Shown piece after piece: positions 36,997 to 45,100 of a stretch of 64,000 nucleotides of DNA; positions within the stretch are counted from its first letter, which is position 1, and every line of letters starts with the position of its first letter. The position numbers and the translations under genes were made by a program. This DNA is from Paenibacillus etheri. GTDB lineage: Bacteria; Bacillota; Bacilli; Paenibacillales; Paenibacillaceae. Below the pieces are notes generated by a model. That model saw nothing but the letters and a program-made list of their open reading frames with translations, was not told the DNA's origin and did no database searches. The DNA lies in NCBI RefSeq assembly GCF_001012825.1, contig NZ_LCZJ02000025.1:34441-98440 (forward strand), given 5' to 3'.

Positions 36997-37705
36997 GTTT
37001 GCTGACTCCTTCTACTGAATTGGATTTCGACTTCGCCCGCCGTTTCCGTGGCTTCAATTTCCCTACCGTTCCCAGAAGAGGAAGCTGTAAATCCAACTGA
37101 ATGTTTTTGGCGCTTCTCACAGGTTTCTCTGCCAATTCCCGTAGAATGGAAAACGCGATCCCAGCAATCAATGCAAGTCCGAAAGCAACAACCATATTAA
37201 AAACAGGCTTGGGTGAGATCGCCTCAAAAGGAACCTTAGCTCGGTCGAGAAATACAACATTTTCTACCCCCATAATTGCTTGAATGTTCTCGTTGAATGC
37301 CTCCCCAAAGCCATTTGCGATATCCGTTGCCCGCTGAGCACTAGAATCCGTCACAATTACCGTCGTTACAAGTGACTCACTACTTGTTCTTGTCTTAACT
37401 TTTTCTAATAGTTTTTCAGGGGTCACGTTTAATTGCAGCCTTCTAACTACCTCATCAGCGATTCTGCTGCTTCGGATAATTTCCCCGTAAGTGGTCACTA
37501 GTTTTTGCCCAGCCATAATGTCATTGATTGCTTTCTGCTGCCTGTCCCCTTGAATAAGAATAGAAGCTGTCGCCTCGTATTTTGGCTTCAAAACGTAATA
37601 GCTTACGAAGCTAGCGAGACCGACCGCAACGATACATAACACAATGATGAACAGCAGCCTACGTTTCACTAGTTTCAAAATGCTGCCCAGTTCAAATTCC
37701 ATCAT
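36944..37705 (-). CDS. Wzz/CpsC-type polysaccharide chain-length regulator (EpsA-like)
   Basis: The 253-residue membrane protein starts MMEFELGSILKLVKRRLLF. It has transmembrane helices at about 16-38 and 172-190 flanking an extracytoplasmic coiled domain (YEATASILIQGDRQQKAIND, then TRTSSESLVTTVIVTDSSA). A basic cytoplasmic tail would contact the kinase. It is the first gene of the cluster, with AGGAG six bases before the ATG. The 260-base leader (37706-37965) is AT-rich; no promoter there is convincing and no EAR-like element was recognised. Confidence 0.92.
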   Translation of the reverse strand: MMEFELGSILKLVKRRLLFIIVLCIVAVGLASFVSYYVLKPKYEATASILIQGDRQQKAINDIMAGQKLVTTYGEIIRSSRIADEVVRRLQLNVTPEKLLEKVKTRTSSESLVTTVIVTDSSAQRATDIANGFGEAFNENIQAIMGVENVVFLDRAKVPFEAISPKPVFNMVVAFGLALIAGIAFSILRELAEKPVRSAKNIQLDLQLPLLGTVGKLKPRKRRAKSKSNSVEGVSKHEEENAKIVLPGTTEVI

Positions 37706-37868
37706 TCATTTCTCCTAACAGTTGATGTATTTTCGTCTTCTTCAACAAGAAGTATTATTGTATATTCATATTCTCGTCCGCCCAATATATGTCCAATATA
37801 AGCTGAAAATTTATAAGTCTTCTTTTTAATAGATCCACTTGAGCTCTCTATTAAATCCCAACACAAAT

Positions 37869-37908
37869 AGGCAGCCTTCCCAGCAAAATCATGCTGGTAG
37901 ACTGCCTT
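37869..37908 (-). terminator. Hairpin behind the HAAS-domain gene, likely terminator
   Basis: GGCAG..CCAGCA pairs with TGCTGG..CTGCC in the 3' region of the 37966-38937 gene and before the exopolysaccharide cluster. The T-tract (ATTTGTGTT) is weak, so leakage or a leader role for the cluster is possible. Confidence 0.5.
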
Positions 37909-37965
37909 AATTATTCAATGCATTGCTCTCTCAAATTTATTTAAACGATGAATTCTGAGAAACTC

Positions 37966-38937
37966 TTACGAGACATTTTTGCGTTTCAGAATATGATAGA
38001 CATTGCTGAACATGCCCGACAGAATACCGGCAATCGGGAATACGGCCCAATTGACATCCCAACGCTGATAAACAAAACCTGTGAACAAGAAGATCACTGT
38101 TGCCAAAGGCCACAACACTGCCCCCATTGCTCCAATAAATCGGTCCTCTTCCTTCTTCTGTGCAGTGACTTTCGGCTCCTCCAGCAGCTTCGTATACGCG
38201 CCTTGAATGTTTCCATAATAGATAAACAGGAACACTGCCACTGCAGCGATCACTAAAAAGGCTACGACTCCATAAGGAGTAAAGTCATCGTTGACATATG
38301 AAGTTGCGAAGATAAAAACTGGTGATAACACGCACAGACAAACTCCAGTAATTAACGAAAGGCGGTAAGTCGGAGCGTAAAGGGCTTGGCTGCGCAGTAG
38401 TGATGCTTTGAGCGCATAAGGTAACTGAAAGCCTTGCTCCAAATTTTTGAAGCGCTCAAGCTTCATTCCGCTATAGATGAACATGCCCACCGCAACAGCT
38501 ACAAGCATGAACATTCCGACAAGTCCTAACATCGAACCTTTATCAGCCACAATAGTATTTTTATTTTCAAACAGTGTATCAAGACCAATCAGAAGCGCCA
38601 CCCCACATGCGCAGAGAAAAACTCCGATACCGGTCCATAACCCCCAGCTACGTCTGGCAGCCACATAAGTGTAAGCCTCTTCTTCTGTCAGAACAGGTAC
38701 TTTTACAACCTGCTCCGATTCGACAGGATGGATACCGAGCTCAGCGGTCAACTCCTCAATATTACCGAATTCCGAAATGACGATGCCGATCGCTTCATTC
38801 TCCGACTTGCCATCACGCTTCAATTCGTGATACTTCTCCTCCATCCCAAACAGCAGCTCTTGCTTCAAATGCTCAAGTTCTGGTTTTTTTGGCAGACTAG
38901 CGAACATATTATCCAGATATACTACAATCGTCTCCAT
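37966..38937 (-). CDS. HAAS/DUF1700-type membrane protein paired with a PadR regulator
   Basis: The 323-residue protein has an N-terminal HAAS-like helical domain (residues 1-70; FASLPKKPELEHLKQELLFG and AIGIVISEFGNIEELTAELG). Seven or so membrane segments follow, in three blocks. Such proteins are commonly encoded right after PadR-family repressors, as here with a six-base gap, and are thought to sense or modulate membrane or envelope state. No enzyme motif is visible. It would be co-transcribed from the palindromic PadR promoter at 39291-39346. Confidence 0.8.
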   Translation of the reverse strand: METIVVYLDNMFASLPKKPELEHLKQELLFGMEEKYHELKRDGKSENEAIGIVISEFGNIEELTAELGIHPVESEQVVKVPVLTEEEAYTYVAARRSWGLWTGIGVFLCACGVALLIGLDTLFENKNTIVADKGSMLGLVGMFMLVAVAVGMFIYSGMKLERFKNLEQGFQLPYALKASLLRSQALYAPTYRLSLITGVCLCVLSPVFIFATSYVNDDFTPYGVVAFLVIAAVAVFLFIYYGNIQGAYTKLLEEPKVTAQKKEEDRFIGAMGAVLWPLATVIFLFTGFVYQRWDVNWAVFPIAGILSGMFSNVYHILKRKNVS

Positions 38938-38943
38938 GCCCTA

Positions 38944-39270
38944 TCACCACTCCCTGATAAATTGGTTAACAACTTCCTGTGTAACCTTCCATTCCTCACA
39001 TTTCTCCTTGTAATAGGCGAGACCTAGCCGAGTAATCCGGTAATACGTGCGCCGCTTGCCGAGACTCTCATCCTGAAAAAAGGATTCAATGTAACCGTTC
39101 TTCTCTAACCGGGTAAAGGCGGAATACAATGTTGTCTCCTTCATAATGTACTTCTCCTGCGTCAGCTGCCTGATGTTTTTGGAAATTTCATACCCATAGG
39201 ATTCTCCATCCAGCAGCATGTATAGGATCAGTGTATCATTGTAGCCACGTATAACATCACTGCTGATCAA
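38944..39270 (-). CDS. PadR family transcriptional regulator
   Basis: This compact 108-residue PadR has a winged-helix fold. Conserved blocks are LILYMLLDGESYGYEISKNI, TTLYSAFTRLEKNGYIES and GKRRTYYRITRLGLAYYKEK, followed by a short C-terminal dimer helix. The start is a TTG at 39270 behind GGAGG. It likely represses its own operon through the perfect 19-bp inverted repeat 20 bases upstream. The signal is unknown. Confidence 0.92.
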   Translation of the reverse strand: MISSDVIRGYNDTLILYMLLDGESYGYEISKNIRQLTQEKYIMKETTLYSAFTRLEKNGYIESFFQDESLGKRRTYYRITRLGLAYYKEKCEEWKVTQEVVNQFIREW

Positions 39271-39290
39271 AAATGGGATACCTCCTCGGT

Positions 39291-39346
39291 TACTTCATCT
39301 GTCGTAGTAGTTGCAGTATATCATAATTACTACGACAGATGAAGTA
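39291..39346. promoter_or_regulatory. PadR operator/promoter: perfect 19-bp inverted repeat
   Basis: TACTTCATCTGTCGTAGTA (39291-39309) and its exact reverse complement (39328-39346) are separated by 18 bases. The spacer contains TATGAT/TATACT-like -10 elements on the minus strand. The placement directly before the PadR gene implies autoregulation. Confidence 0.75.
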
Positions 39347-39415
39347 GTTTAGAGAAAAATAGGAAAAAAAATCCTAATCAGTGTTAGGATACGGATGACG
39401 GCTTTATTCCATAGC

Positions 39416-39458
39416 AAAAAGACGCTATCATCGGATAATCCATAAATAGCGTCTTTTT
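39416..39458. terminator. Bidirectional terminator behind the first SDR gene
   Basis: AAAAAGACGCTAT and ATAGCGTCTTTTT form a 13-bp stem with A and T tracts on both sides. Confidence 0.8.
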
Positions 39459-39487
39459 AAATTTATTTGCAGGACATATAAGTTTTA

Positions 39488-40207
39488 TTATGCATTCAAA
39501 TCCGTCATTGCTGGAATATGAATTTCTTTGACACAGGAAGCTCTAGAGAGGTTAACCACACATTTCACAATGGAGACAATGTCCTGAACAGGAATTCTTG
39601 TCCCGTTATATTCTGCAATTGCTTTTTCCACGCCATCCTCATAAGGAATTTCTGCTGCCAGCTCACCCGGATTCACACATGTAACTGCAATCCCATCCTT
39701 ACGAACATGCTCTCGTAATGCATGAGTAATGCCACGCAGACCGAACTTGGAAGCTACAAAGGATACCTGGTCATTATTGGTATGGTCCAGACCTGCTGTG
39801 GAGCCAATTAGAATAATTTTCCCTGCTTCCGACTGTCGAAGATTGGGTAGTACAGCCTGTATGCAAGTAATTGTTGAAGTTATATTCACATTTATAATGT
39901 TAGCAATGTCACTGGCCTCATCTTTGTCAAACGTATAATGAGCCTCAAAGCCTTCTTTCTCCCAAATGCCTACGTTATAAACTAGAACATCAATCTTCTC
40001 CGATTGAACGCCCTTTGATAAGACTTGCGCGGCATCTGGCTGCGATAGATCTACTGCAATCCAGATTCGTTTAATGCCATCGTTAATATCCAGACTGCCC
40101 GGCTTGCTTCTGGAAACGATCCAGACTTGATCGCCAGGCTCAGGTAACCCTTTCACAAATGCATCTCCCAGACCTTTACTTGCTCCCAAAATTAGATAGT
40201 TTCTCAT
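39488..40207 (-). CDS. SDR family oxidoreductase with substituted catalytic residues
   Basis: The 239-residue short-chain dehydrogenase starts MRNYLILGASKGLGDAF, where GASKGLG is a near-canonical cofactor loop. The usual NNAG is VYNVG. The catalytic Ser is kept (ILIGSTAG), but the Tyr of YxxxK is Phe (SFVASK). The TTT codon is clear, so this is not a reading problem. NADP preference is suggested by the basic residue at the end of strand two (SRSKP). It may have altered chemistry or a binding role. It is a single gene with terminators on both sides. Confidence 0.88.
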   Translation of the reverse strand: MRNYLILGASKGLGDAFVKGLPEPGDQVWIVSRSKPGSLDINDGIKRIWIAVDLSQPDAAQVLSKGVQSEKIDVLVYNVGIWEKEGFEAHYTFDKDEASDIANIINVNITSTITCIQAVLPNLRQSEAGKIILIGSTAGLDHTNNDQVSFVASKFGLRGITHALREHVRKDGIAVTCVNPGELAAEIPYEDGVEKAIAEYNGTRIPVQDIVSIVKCVVNLSRASCVKEIHIPAMTDLNA

Positions 40208-40310
40208 ACTGTCGCCCTTTCCGTGTGCATTATTCTATTTTTTATATCATATTACCATCGAAGCACCTGAAGAAGTAGGATTAGAAGTCGAAATTAGGCA
40301 ATTAACATTT

Positions 40311-40357
40311 AACAAAAGCCACTATCATGGATTAATCCATAGATAGTGGCTTTTGTT
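40311..40357. terminator. Long hairpin, bidirectional terminator
   Basis: AACAAAAGCCACTATC pairs perfectly with GATAGTGGCTTTTGTT, and the interior is itself palindromic (ATGGATTAATCCAT). Confidence 0.75.
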
Positions 40358-40360
40358 AAA

Positions 40361-40539
40361 TTATATCCGGCGCAGATAAGCACGAACCGTGATTGGTGCA
40401 AAGATTGCGACGATGATCGCTGCTCCGATCAGAGAAATTACAGAGTCCTAACCTACGGTTCCATAGTTAGTAAGCTGTCGTACAGCAGAAAGGAAATGTG
40501 AGATTGGATTGACTTTGACAAACCATTGTAACCAGTTCT
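40361..40539 (-). pseudogene. Truncated duplicate of the DrrB-like ABC permease 3' end
   Basis: About 179 bases match 42244-42422, the last ~59 codons of the intact permease gene, without length change. A TGG codon has become TAG in this copy, and the match stops abruptly one base before the stop codon of the SDR gene at 40541. The intact permease lies 1.7 kb away in the same orientation, so the SDR/TetR segment is bracketed by two permease ends. The fragment cannot make a permease. Confidence 0.85.
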
Positions 40540-40540
40540 A

Positions 40541-41335
40541 TTAATGTCGCGGACGGAGCATACGTCCAACAATATAAAGCATTTGTTTACGTGTAAAAAA
40601 ACGTGACATTTGAGCAGAAATATAGTTTGTAAATCCTGGGACAGCAAATACCTTTTTAGCCTGAAGCGATCGAAGCGCCACTTGAACCACATTTTCTGGA
40701 GTATCCCGTTTCCCGACAGAAGCTTCATCGGCTCCAACAACATTAAAAAATTCCGTTTCCGTAGCCCCCGGACATAGCGCAAGAAATTGTACGCCTCGTT
40801 TTCTATTTTCCTCCCATAGAGCCTGTGTAAATGATAATACAAAAGCTTTTGTCGCTCCATATACAGCCATATTAGGAAGAGGTTGAAATCCTGCTGTTGA
40901 AGCAACGTTAATAATCACTCCGCTTTTTCTTTTTAACATATCTGGTAAAAATAAATGAGTAAGATCTAGAACCGCCAAAACATTGAGCATCACCTCTTCA
41001 TGCTGTCTTGAGCCAGATAATTGTTCAAAAAGCCCATGGGTAGCAAATCCTGCATTATTAATAAGTATATCAACATTCAAACCACGTTCCATACATTGTT
41101 GATAGAGCTTGTTAGGAGAACCTTCTTGAGATAAATCAGCAACTAGAACCTCCGCTCGAATACGATGTACTTTTTGTAATTTTTCCGCTAAAGCAATCAA
41201 TTTATCCTCTGAACGAGCGACTAATATCAAGTGACTTCCTTTGGCTGCAAATTCATGAGCAAACGCTTCACCTATTCCTGAAGAAGCACCTGTAATTAAT
41301 GTCCATTTATTTTGAATCGGTATCATTGCTATCAT
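40541..41335 (-). CDS. SDR family oxidoreductase (DltE/YqjQ-like)
   Basis: This 264-residue classical SDR has the cofactor loop TGASSGIGEAFAHEFA, the NNAGFATHG block, catalytic Ser in NVASTAG and the YGATK Tyr-Lys pair. Strand two ends in VARSEDKL, typical of NADP-binding members. The substrate is unknown. It is divergent from the TetR gene at 41525, with an imperfect 15-bp inverted repeat between them. That makes it the probable target of that regulator. Its 3' end abuts the permease remnant. Confidence 0.92.
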   Translation of the reverse strand: MIAMIPIQNKWTLITGASSGIGEAFAHEFAAKGSHLILVARSEDKLIALAEKLQKVHRIRAEVLVADLSQEGSPNKLYQQCMERGLNVDILINNAGFATHGLFEQLSGSRQHEEVMLNVLAVLDLTHLFLPDMLKRKSGVIINVASTAGFQPLPNMAVYGATKAFVLSFTQALWEENRKRGVQFLALCPGATETEFFNVVGADEASVGKRDTPENVVQVALRSLQAKKVFAVPGFTNYISAQMSRFFTRKQMLYIVGRMLRPRH

Positions 41336-41351
41336 CTCTCCCTTTAATGAG

Positions 41352-41394
41352 CATTCAGAAACACTGTTTCGATATGAATCATTGTATCTGAATG
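41352..41394. promoter_or_regulatory. Inverted repeat in the SDR/TetR divergent promoter region, possible operator
   Basis: CATTCAGAAACACTG (41352-41366) and CATTGTATCTGAATG (41380-41394) pair at 12 of 15 positions, about 17 bases from the SDR start. Confidence 0.4.
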
Positions 41395-41524
41395 GAGTTA
41401 TGATGTCAAATAAAGCAATCCATTTAAATATTGGCTATTTCTCTTCTATATCAGTAAAATAAGGATTAGAAATGATGGCTATTTGAAAAAAAGCTAAAGT
41501 AAAGTTCTAAGGGTGTGAAACTAC

Positions 41525-42178
41525 ATGCACAAATCGTCCAATTTATCTTCCATAGATGCTCATTCAGTTACAACCTACCCAAAAGCCAAACTTCAGCATG
41601 CTGAAATATTAAGACTGAACATTATTGAAGCTGCTGCAACCATTATGCAGGAATATGGTCCCGAAGCCGTAACCATTCGCAAGGTTGCTGAAAAAATGGA
41701 ATGTCCCACAAAGATCATTTATAACTTGTTTGGAAACAAGGAAGGGTTAGCGAAAGAGCTTTTTCTGGAAGGATGTAAATTGTTAGCTACTGCATTTCAA
41801 GCGGTCCCACAACAAGACGATCAAAATTCATATCTTCGTGATCTTGGTCAAGCCTATTGGGAATTCTCTCGGAATTATACCAGCTACTATATGGTTATGT
41901 TTGGAGGAGCTTTTAGTGAATTCAAACCGGAAGAGGAAAGCTTAAATGCTATCTTTACCGCTTTACAACAAGTGATAGCCGTTATTACAAAAGCCATCGA
42001 GCAAGGGTTTATTGTTGAGAAAGACCCCCTCCTTGTTGTGAATCTGGTATGGGCATCGTTGCATGGTGTCATTCATCTGCATTTGGGCGGACATATTCAA
42101 AATGAGGAAACCGCGAAAACATTGTATGACAGATCGGTATCCAATTTAATTCAGACGTTCTTTAGAAACGATAATTAA
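41525..42178 (+). CDS. TetR/AcrR family transcriptional regulator
   Basis: The 217-residue protein has an unusual ~28-residue N-terminal extension before the TetR DNA-binding domain (IIEAAATIMQEYGPEAVTIR, then KVAEKMECPTKIIYNLFGNK). A helical ligand-binding domain follows, similar to the WHG/TetR_C_13 type. It is the only plus-strand gene between 25563 and 59162. It is divergent from an SDR gene and convergent with the DrrAB operon, whose promoter carries TAAACT/AGTTTA repeats that a TetR protein might also use. Confidence 0.92.
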   Translation: MHKSSNLSSIDAHSVTTYPKAKLQHAEILRLNIIEAAATIMQEYGPEAVTIRKVAEKMECPTKIIYNLFGNKEGLAKELFLEGCKLLATAFQAVPQQDDQNSYLRDLGQAYWEFSRNYTSYYMVMFGGAFSEFKPEEESLNAIFTALQQVIAVITKAIEQGFIVEKDPLLVVNLVWASLHGVIHLHLGGHIQNEETAKTLYDRSVSNLIQTFFRNDN

Positions 42179-42205
42179 ATAAAGAAGCTTTTTTGCGGCT
42201 AATAC

Positions 42206-42234
42206 AAAAAAACGGCATTTCTGCCGTTTTTTTT
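42206..42234. terminator. Bidirectional terminator between the TetR gene and the ABC permease gene
   Basis: AAAAAAACGGCA-TTTC-TGCCGTTTTTTT; it serves both convergent genes. Confidence 0.88.
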
Positions 42235-42243
42235 CATTTCATA

Positions 42244-43065
42244 TTATGTCCTGCGCATATAAGCACGAACTGTAATTGGTGCAAAAATTGCAACGATGAC
42301 CGCTGCTCCGATCAGAGAGATTACGAAATCCCAGCCTACGGTTCCATAGTTAGTAAGCTGCCGGACGGCGGACACCAAATGTGAGATCGGATTGATTTTA
42401 ACAAACCATTGAAGCCAGCTAGGCATTGTATCCACGGGTACGAATGCGTTAGATAGAAACGTAAGCGGGAACAGCACAATCATCGAGATCCCTTGTACAC
42501 TTGAGGCTGTTCTTGCAATGACACCAAAGAAGGCAAAGATCCAGCTAATCGACCAAGCACAGACAATAACAAGAAGTGCCGCGATAGCAACATTCCCCAG
42601 CCCTCCCTCAGGCCGTAATCCCATAATATAGCCCATGGTAAAAGTGAGCACAGTCGCTATGGTATACCGGATCGTATCTGCTAATAGAGCACCTGCTAAC
42701 GGAGCTATCCTTGCAATTGGCAGTGATTTAAATCGGTCAAATACACCTTTATCCATATCCTCACGTAATTGAACTCCAGTAACGATCGAAGTAGTAATTA
42801 CGGTCTGAACGAGAATACCGGGAATGATAACAGGCAAATAGCTAGCAATGTCACCAGAGATGGCTCCTCCAAAGATATAGGTGAACATTAGAGTAAAAAT
42901 AATAGGCTGAAGCGTAACATCGAACAATTGCTCAGGTGTACGCCGTATTTTTAGTATACCTCTATACGCCATTGTCAATGAATTTCGTATACTCTGTCTG
43001 AGGCTCGTATGGTTTTTCAATTGTCTTGTAGTTCCTGAGTTTATTACAGAAGTTCTCGTACTCAT
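42244..43065 (-). CDS. ABC-2 type transport permease, DrrB-like (drug efflux)
   Basis: The 273-residue permease has six membrane segments. It carries the ABC-2 pattern of the daunorubicin-resistance group: QPIIFTLMFTYIFGGAISGD in the first helix pair, then REDMDKGVFDRFKSLPIARI, and FPLTFLSNAFVPVDTMPSWL near the end. Its ATG overlaps the ATPase stop by four bases. It would form the membrane pore of an efflux pump with the DrrA-like ATPase. The 3' end of this gene is duplicated at 40361-40539. Confidence 0.92.
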   Translation of the reverse strand: MSTRTSVINSGTTRQLKNHTSLRQSIRNSLTMAYRGILKIRRTPEQLFDVTLQPIIFTLMFTYIFGGAISGDIASYLPVIIPGILVQTVITTSIVTGVQLREDMDKGVFDRFKSLPIARIAPLAGALLADTIRYTIATVLTFTMGYIMGLRPEGGLGNVAIAALLVIVCAWSISWIFAFFGVIARTASSVQGISMIVLFPLTFLSNAFVPVDTMPSWLQWFVKINPISHLVSAVRQLTNYGTVGWDFVISLIGAAVIVAIFAPITVRAYMRRT

Positions 43066-44096
43066 ACTCTTACTGCCTCCTTCTTGTTTGTCTGGCCAGA
43101 CGCATTTGAAGCGTCATCTGTAGCACCTTGACCCGTGATTGTTAAGAATACTTCATCAAGTGTTGGTTTCTGCACACTCACCTCTGCGAGTGGAATGCCT
43201 GCTTCGCGAAGAGCAATAAGTAGGTCAGTCACTAGATCCGCGTTCGCCATCGGTGCAGAAATCTGCCCTTCCTCCAAGGAAGACACATTGGATTGGGCAT
43301 GCAGAACATGTTCTACAAGCTGACGAGCTTGCTTGAAATCCTTTAGCTCTCGGACCTTCAATAGTAAGGATGTGGTACCCACGGATGATTTCAGCTCATC
43401 CACAGTGCCCTCGGCGACGACTTGCCCACGGTCAATAACTGCCACCCGGTCTGCTAGTTGATCTGCTTCTTCAAGGTACTGCGTCGTTAAAAGAACTGTT
43501 GACCCTGTATTCACCAATCGGCGAATCGTATCCCACATTTGTGAGCGTGTACGCGGGTCAAGCCCTGTAGTTGGTTCATCCAAGAAGATCAACGGGGGTT
43601 GAGCAATGAGGCTTGCTGCCAGGTCCAGACGACGACGCATACCACCAGAGAAATTTCTTAGTGGACGCTTAGCCGCCTCTGTCAACCCAAACTCTTCAAG
43701 CAGTTCAGCAGCTTTTTGTCGAGCCTCCGCGCGGCCTAGTCCTAACAAACGCGAGAAGATGACCAAATTTTCCGTAGCACTTAGTGACTCATCGACGGAG
43801 GCGTATTGTCCTGTCACACCAATTAATTGCCGGACAATCTGCGATTCCTTCACTACATCATGTCCGAAGATTCGCGCTGAACCTACATCAGGGCGAAGTA
43901 AGGTCGCCAGCATCCGAATGACGGTAGTTTTTCCGGCTCCGTTTGGACCAAGAACTCCATAGATCGTACCTGCTTTTACGTTTAAATTCACACCATCCAC
44001 CGCGCGATTGTCACCAAATGTTTTGACCAATCCGTTTGCTTCGACTGCCCATTCATCTTGACCTGGTGAGATTATTTTTTTCTGCTCAAGTACCAT
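43062..44096 (-). CDS. ABC transporter ATP-binding protein, DrrA-like (drug efflux)
   Basis: The 344-residue ATPase has Walker A GPNGAGKTTVIRMLATLLRP near residue 52, signature NFSGGMRRRLDLAASL, Walker B PLIFLDEPTTGLDPRTR, and the D- and H-loops. A C-terminal ~100-residue extension typical of DrrA follows (VSVQKPTLDEVFLTITGQGA). The ATG at 44096 follows GGAGG. The promoter region carries a double inverted repeat (44141-44188), so the pump is likely repressed until a drug or lipid signal arrives. Confidence 0.94.
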   Translation of the reverse strand: MVLEQKKIISPGQDEWAVEANGLVKTFGDNRAVDGVNLNVKAGTIYGVLGPNGAGKTTVIRMLATLLRPDVGSARIFGHDVVKESQIVRQLIGVTGQYASVDESLSATENLVIFSRLLGLGRAEARQKAAELLEEFGLTEAAKRPLRNFSGGMRRRLDLAASLIAQPPLIFLDEPTTGLDPRTRSQMWDTIRRLVNTGSTVLLTTQYLEEADQLADRVAVIDRGQVVAEGTVDELKSSVGTTSLLLKVRELKDFKQARQLVEHVLHAQSNVSSLEEGQISAPMANADLVTDLLIALREAGIPLAEVSVQKPTLDEVFLTITGQGATDDASNASGQTNKKEAVRV

Positions 44097-44140
44097 TGTA
44101 TTTCCTCCAACGTTTCAGTTTGTATTGTGATAGTAAACCC

Positions 44141-44188
44141 CATTTATAAACTGAATTTAAACGAAGGTTTAAACTGAGTTTATAAATG
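44141..44188. promoter_or_regulatory. Double-palindrome operator upstream of the DrrAB-like operon
   Basis: Arms 44141-44162 and 44167-44188 match at 20 of 22 positions across a four-base centre. Each arm carries a TAAACTGAGTTTA-type palindrome: perfect at 44170-44182, one mismatch on the other side. This is the layout of paired TetR-family dimer sites. It lies 45 bases before the start codon. The rest of 44189-44730 has no gene that I can support; it contains recurring GTATTTTGTGCAACAG / GTATTTTGTACAATC strings that look like a dispersed intergenic repeat. Confidence 0.6.
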
Positions 44189-44730
44189 AGATAAGCTTTC
44201 CGTTGAAAGCAATCCTGTAAATGCAGAAATAACGGTGTTGCTCAATGCTACGTGTTATTTCTTTTAAAAGTGCTTCAAACACATAATATTGCCCCTGATT
44301 ATGATGATTAACGTCTCTCGAGTCTGCGACTCGCCCCAAAAGCCTCAAAATGAGCAAATAGCTGCATCTGAGTCCGTTACACATGAGCTAGTGGTTCATA
44401 TTTTTATGTTCTGGTAGGGTCGCTGTATTTTGTGCAACAGAATTTTCAAAAATCGTGCTGAATTGCAGTTCTGTTGTATTTTGTACAATCAATCTATGAA
44501 AAACCCCCTCTGATAGCACGTTTCCTGAAGTTTGATTGCACATAGTGCAATAGATGTTATTTTAAGAACGAAAAGGGCGCTATCTATTGTACAATCTGCA
44601 ATGAAACGAAATGATCCGCCTCCAGATCAATGGTTTGCTTGGTCCGTACAATCCGAATTCGTACCTTTCTAATCCAATGGATTAGAATTTGTCCATCCAC
44701 ATCGTTCCACTTTTATACGACATAGCATAA

Positions 44731-44765
44731 AAAACCGAGAAGCGTGATCTCACGCCTCCCGGTTT
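44731..44765 (-). terminator. Terminator of the ArsR-AHSA1 operon
   Basis: AAACCGGGAGGCGTGA and CACGCTTCTCGGTTTT pair with few mismatches and run into a T6 tract on the minus strand. Confidence 0.8.
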
Positions 44766-44766
44766 A

Positions 44767-45099
44767 TCATTCATTCTTATGATCTGCTTCAACATATTCT
44801 TTAAGCGCAAACAGTTTATTAGCCCAGTATTGTTCAAAAAAGGTAAGCCAATCTTGAAGCTCCAGTAGAGGCTCTGGCTGAAGCTTGTACCGAGTTTCCC
44901 GACCGACTTTCTGACTGCTAACAAGCTGCGCATCGGACAATACTTGTAAATGCTTGTTAACAGCGGTTCGGCTGATCGGATAGCATTCCGAGATGGATGC
45001 TATGGACATTTCCTTATTAGCAAGCAGCTTTAGCAGACTGCGGCGGGTAGGATCTGCTATCGCTTGAAATACATCATGTCCAGATTCAGCGACTGGCAT
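44767..45099 (-). CDS. ArsR family winged-helix regulator (AHSA1-associated)
   Basis: This 110-residue regulator carries DPTRRSLLKLLANKEMSIAS and then YPISRTAVNKHLQVLSDAQL, the ArsR helix-turn-helix. The C-terminal DWLTFFEQYWANKLFALKEYV helix is typical of ArsR proteins paired with SRPBCC genes. No metal-binding cysteines are present. It starts one base after the SRPBCC stop codon. The perfect TAACACCA/TGGTGTTA palindrome upstream of the pair is the probable site. Confidence 0.92.
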   Translation of the reverse strand: MPVAESGHDVFQAIADPTRRSLLKLLANKEMSIASISECYPISRTAVNKHLQVLSDAQLVSSQKVGRETRYKLQPEPLLELQDWLTFFEQYWANKLFALKEYVEADHKNE

Positions 45100-45100
45100 C

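Noticed and set aside
40453-40905. 150-codon minus-strand open frame
   Set aside because: It overlaps the genuine SDR gene (40541-41335) in another frame and the permease remnant; composition is that of a shadow frame.
44169-44384. 71-codon minus-strand open frame
   Set aside because: It begins after the DrrA promoter repeat region, has no ribosome site, and no family resemblance; the region looks like non-coding repeat DNA.
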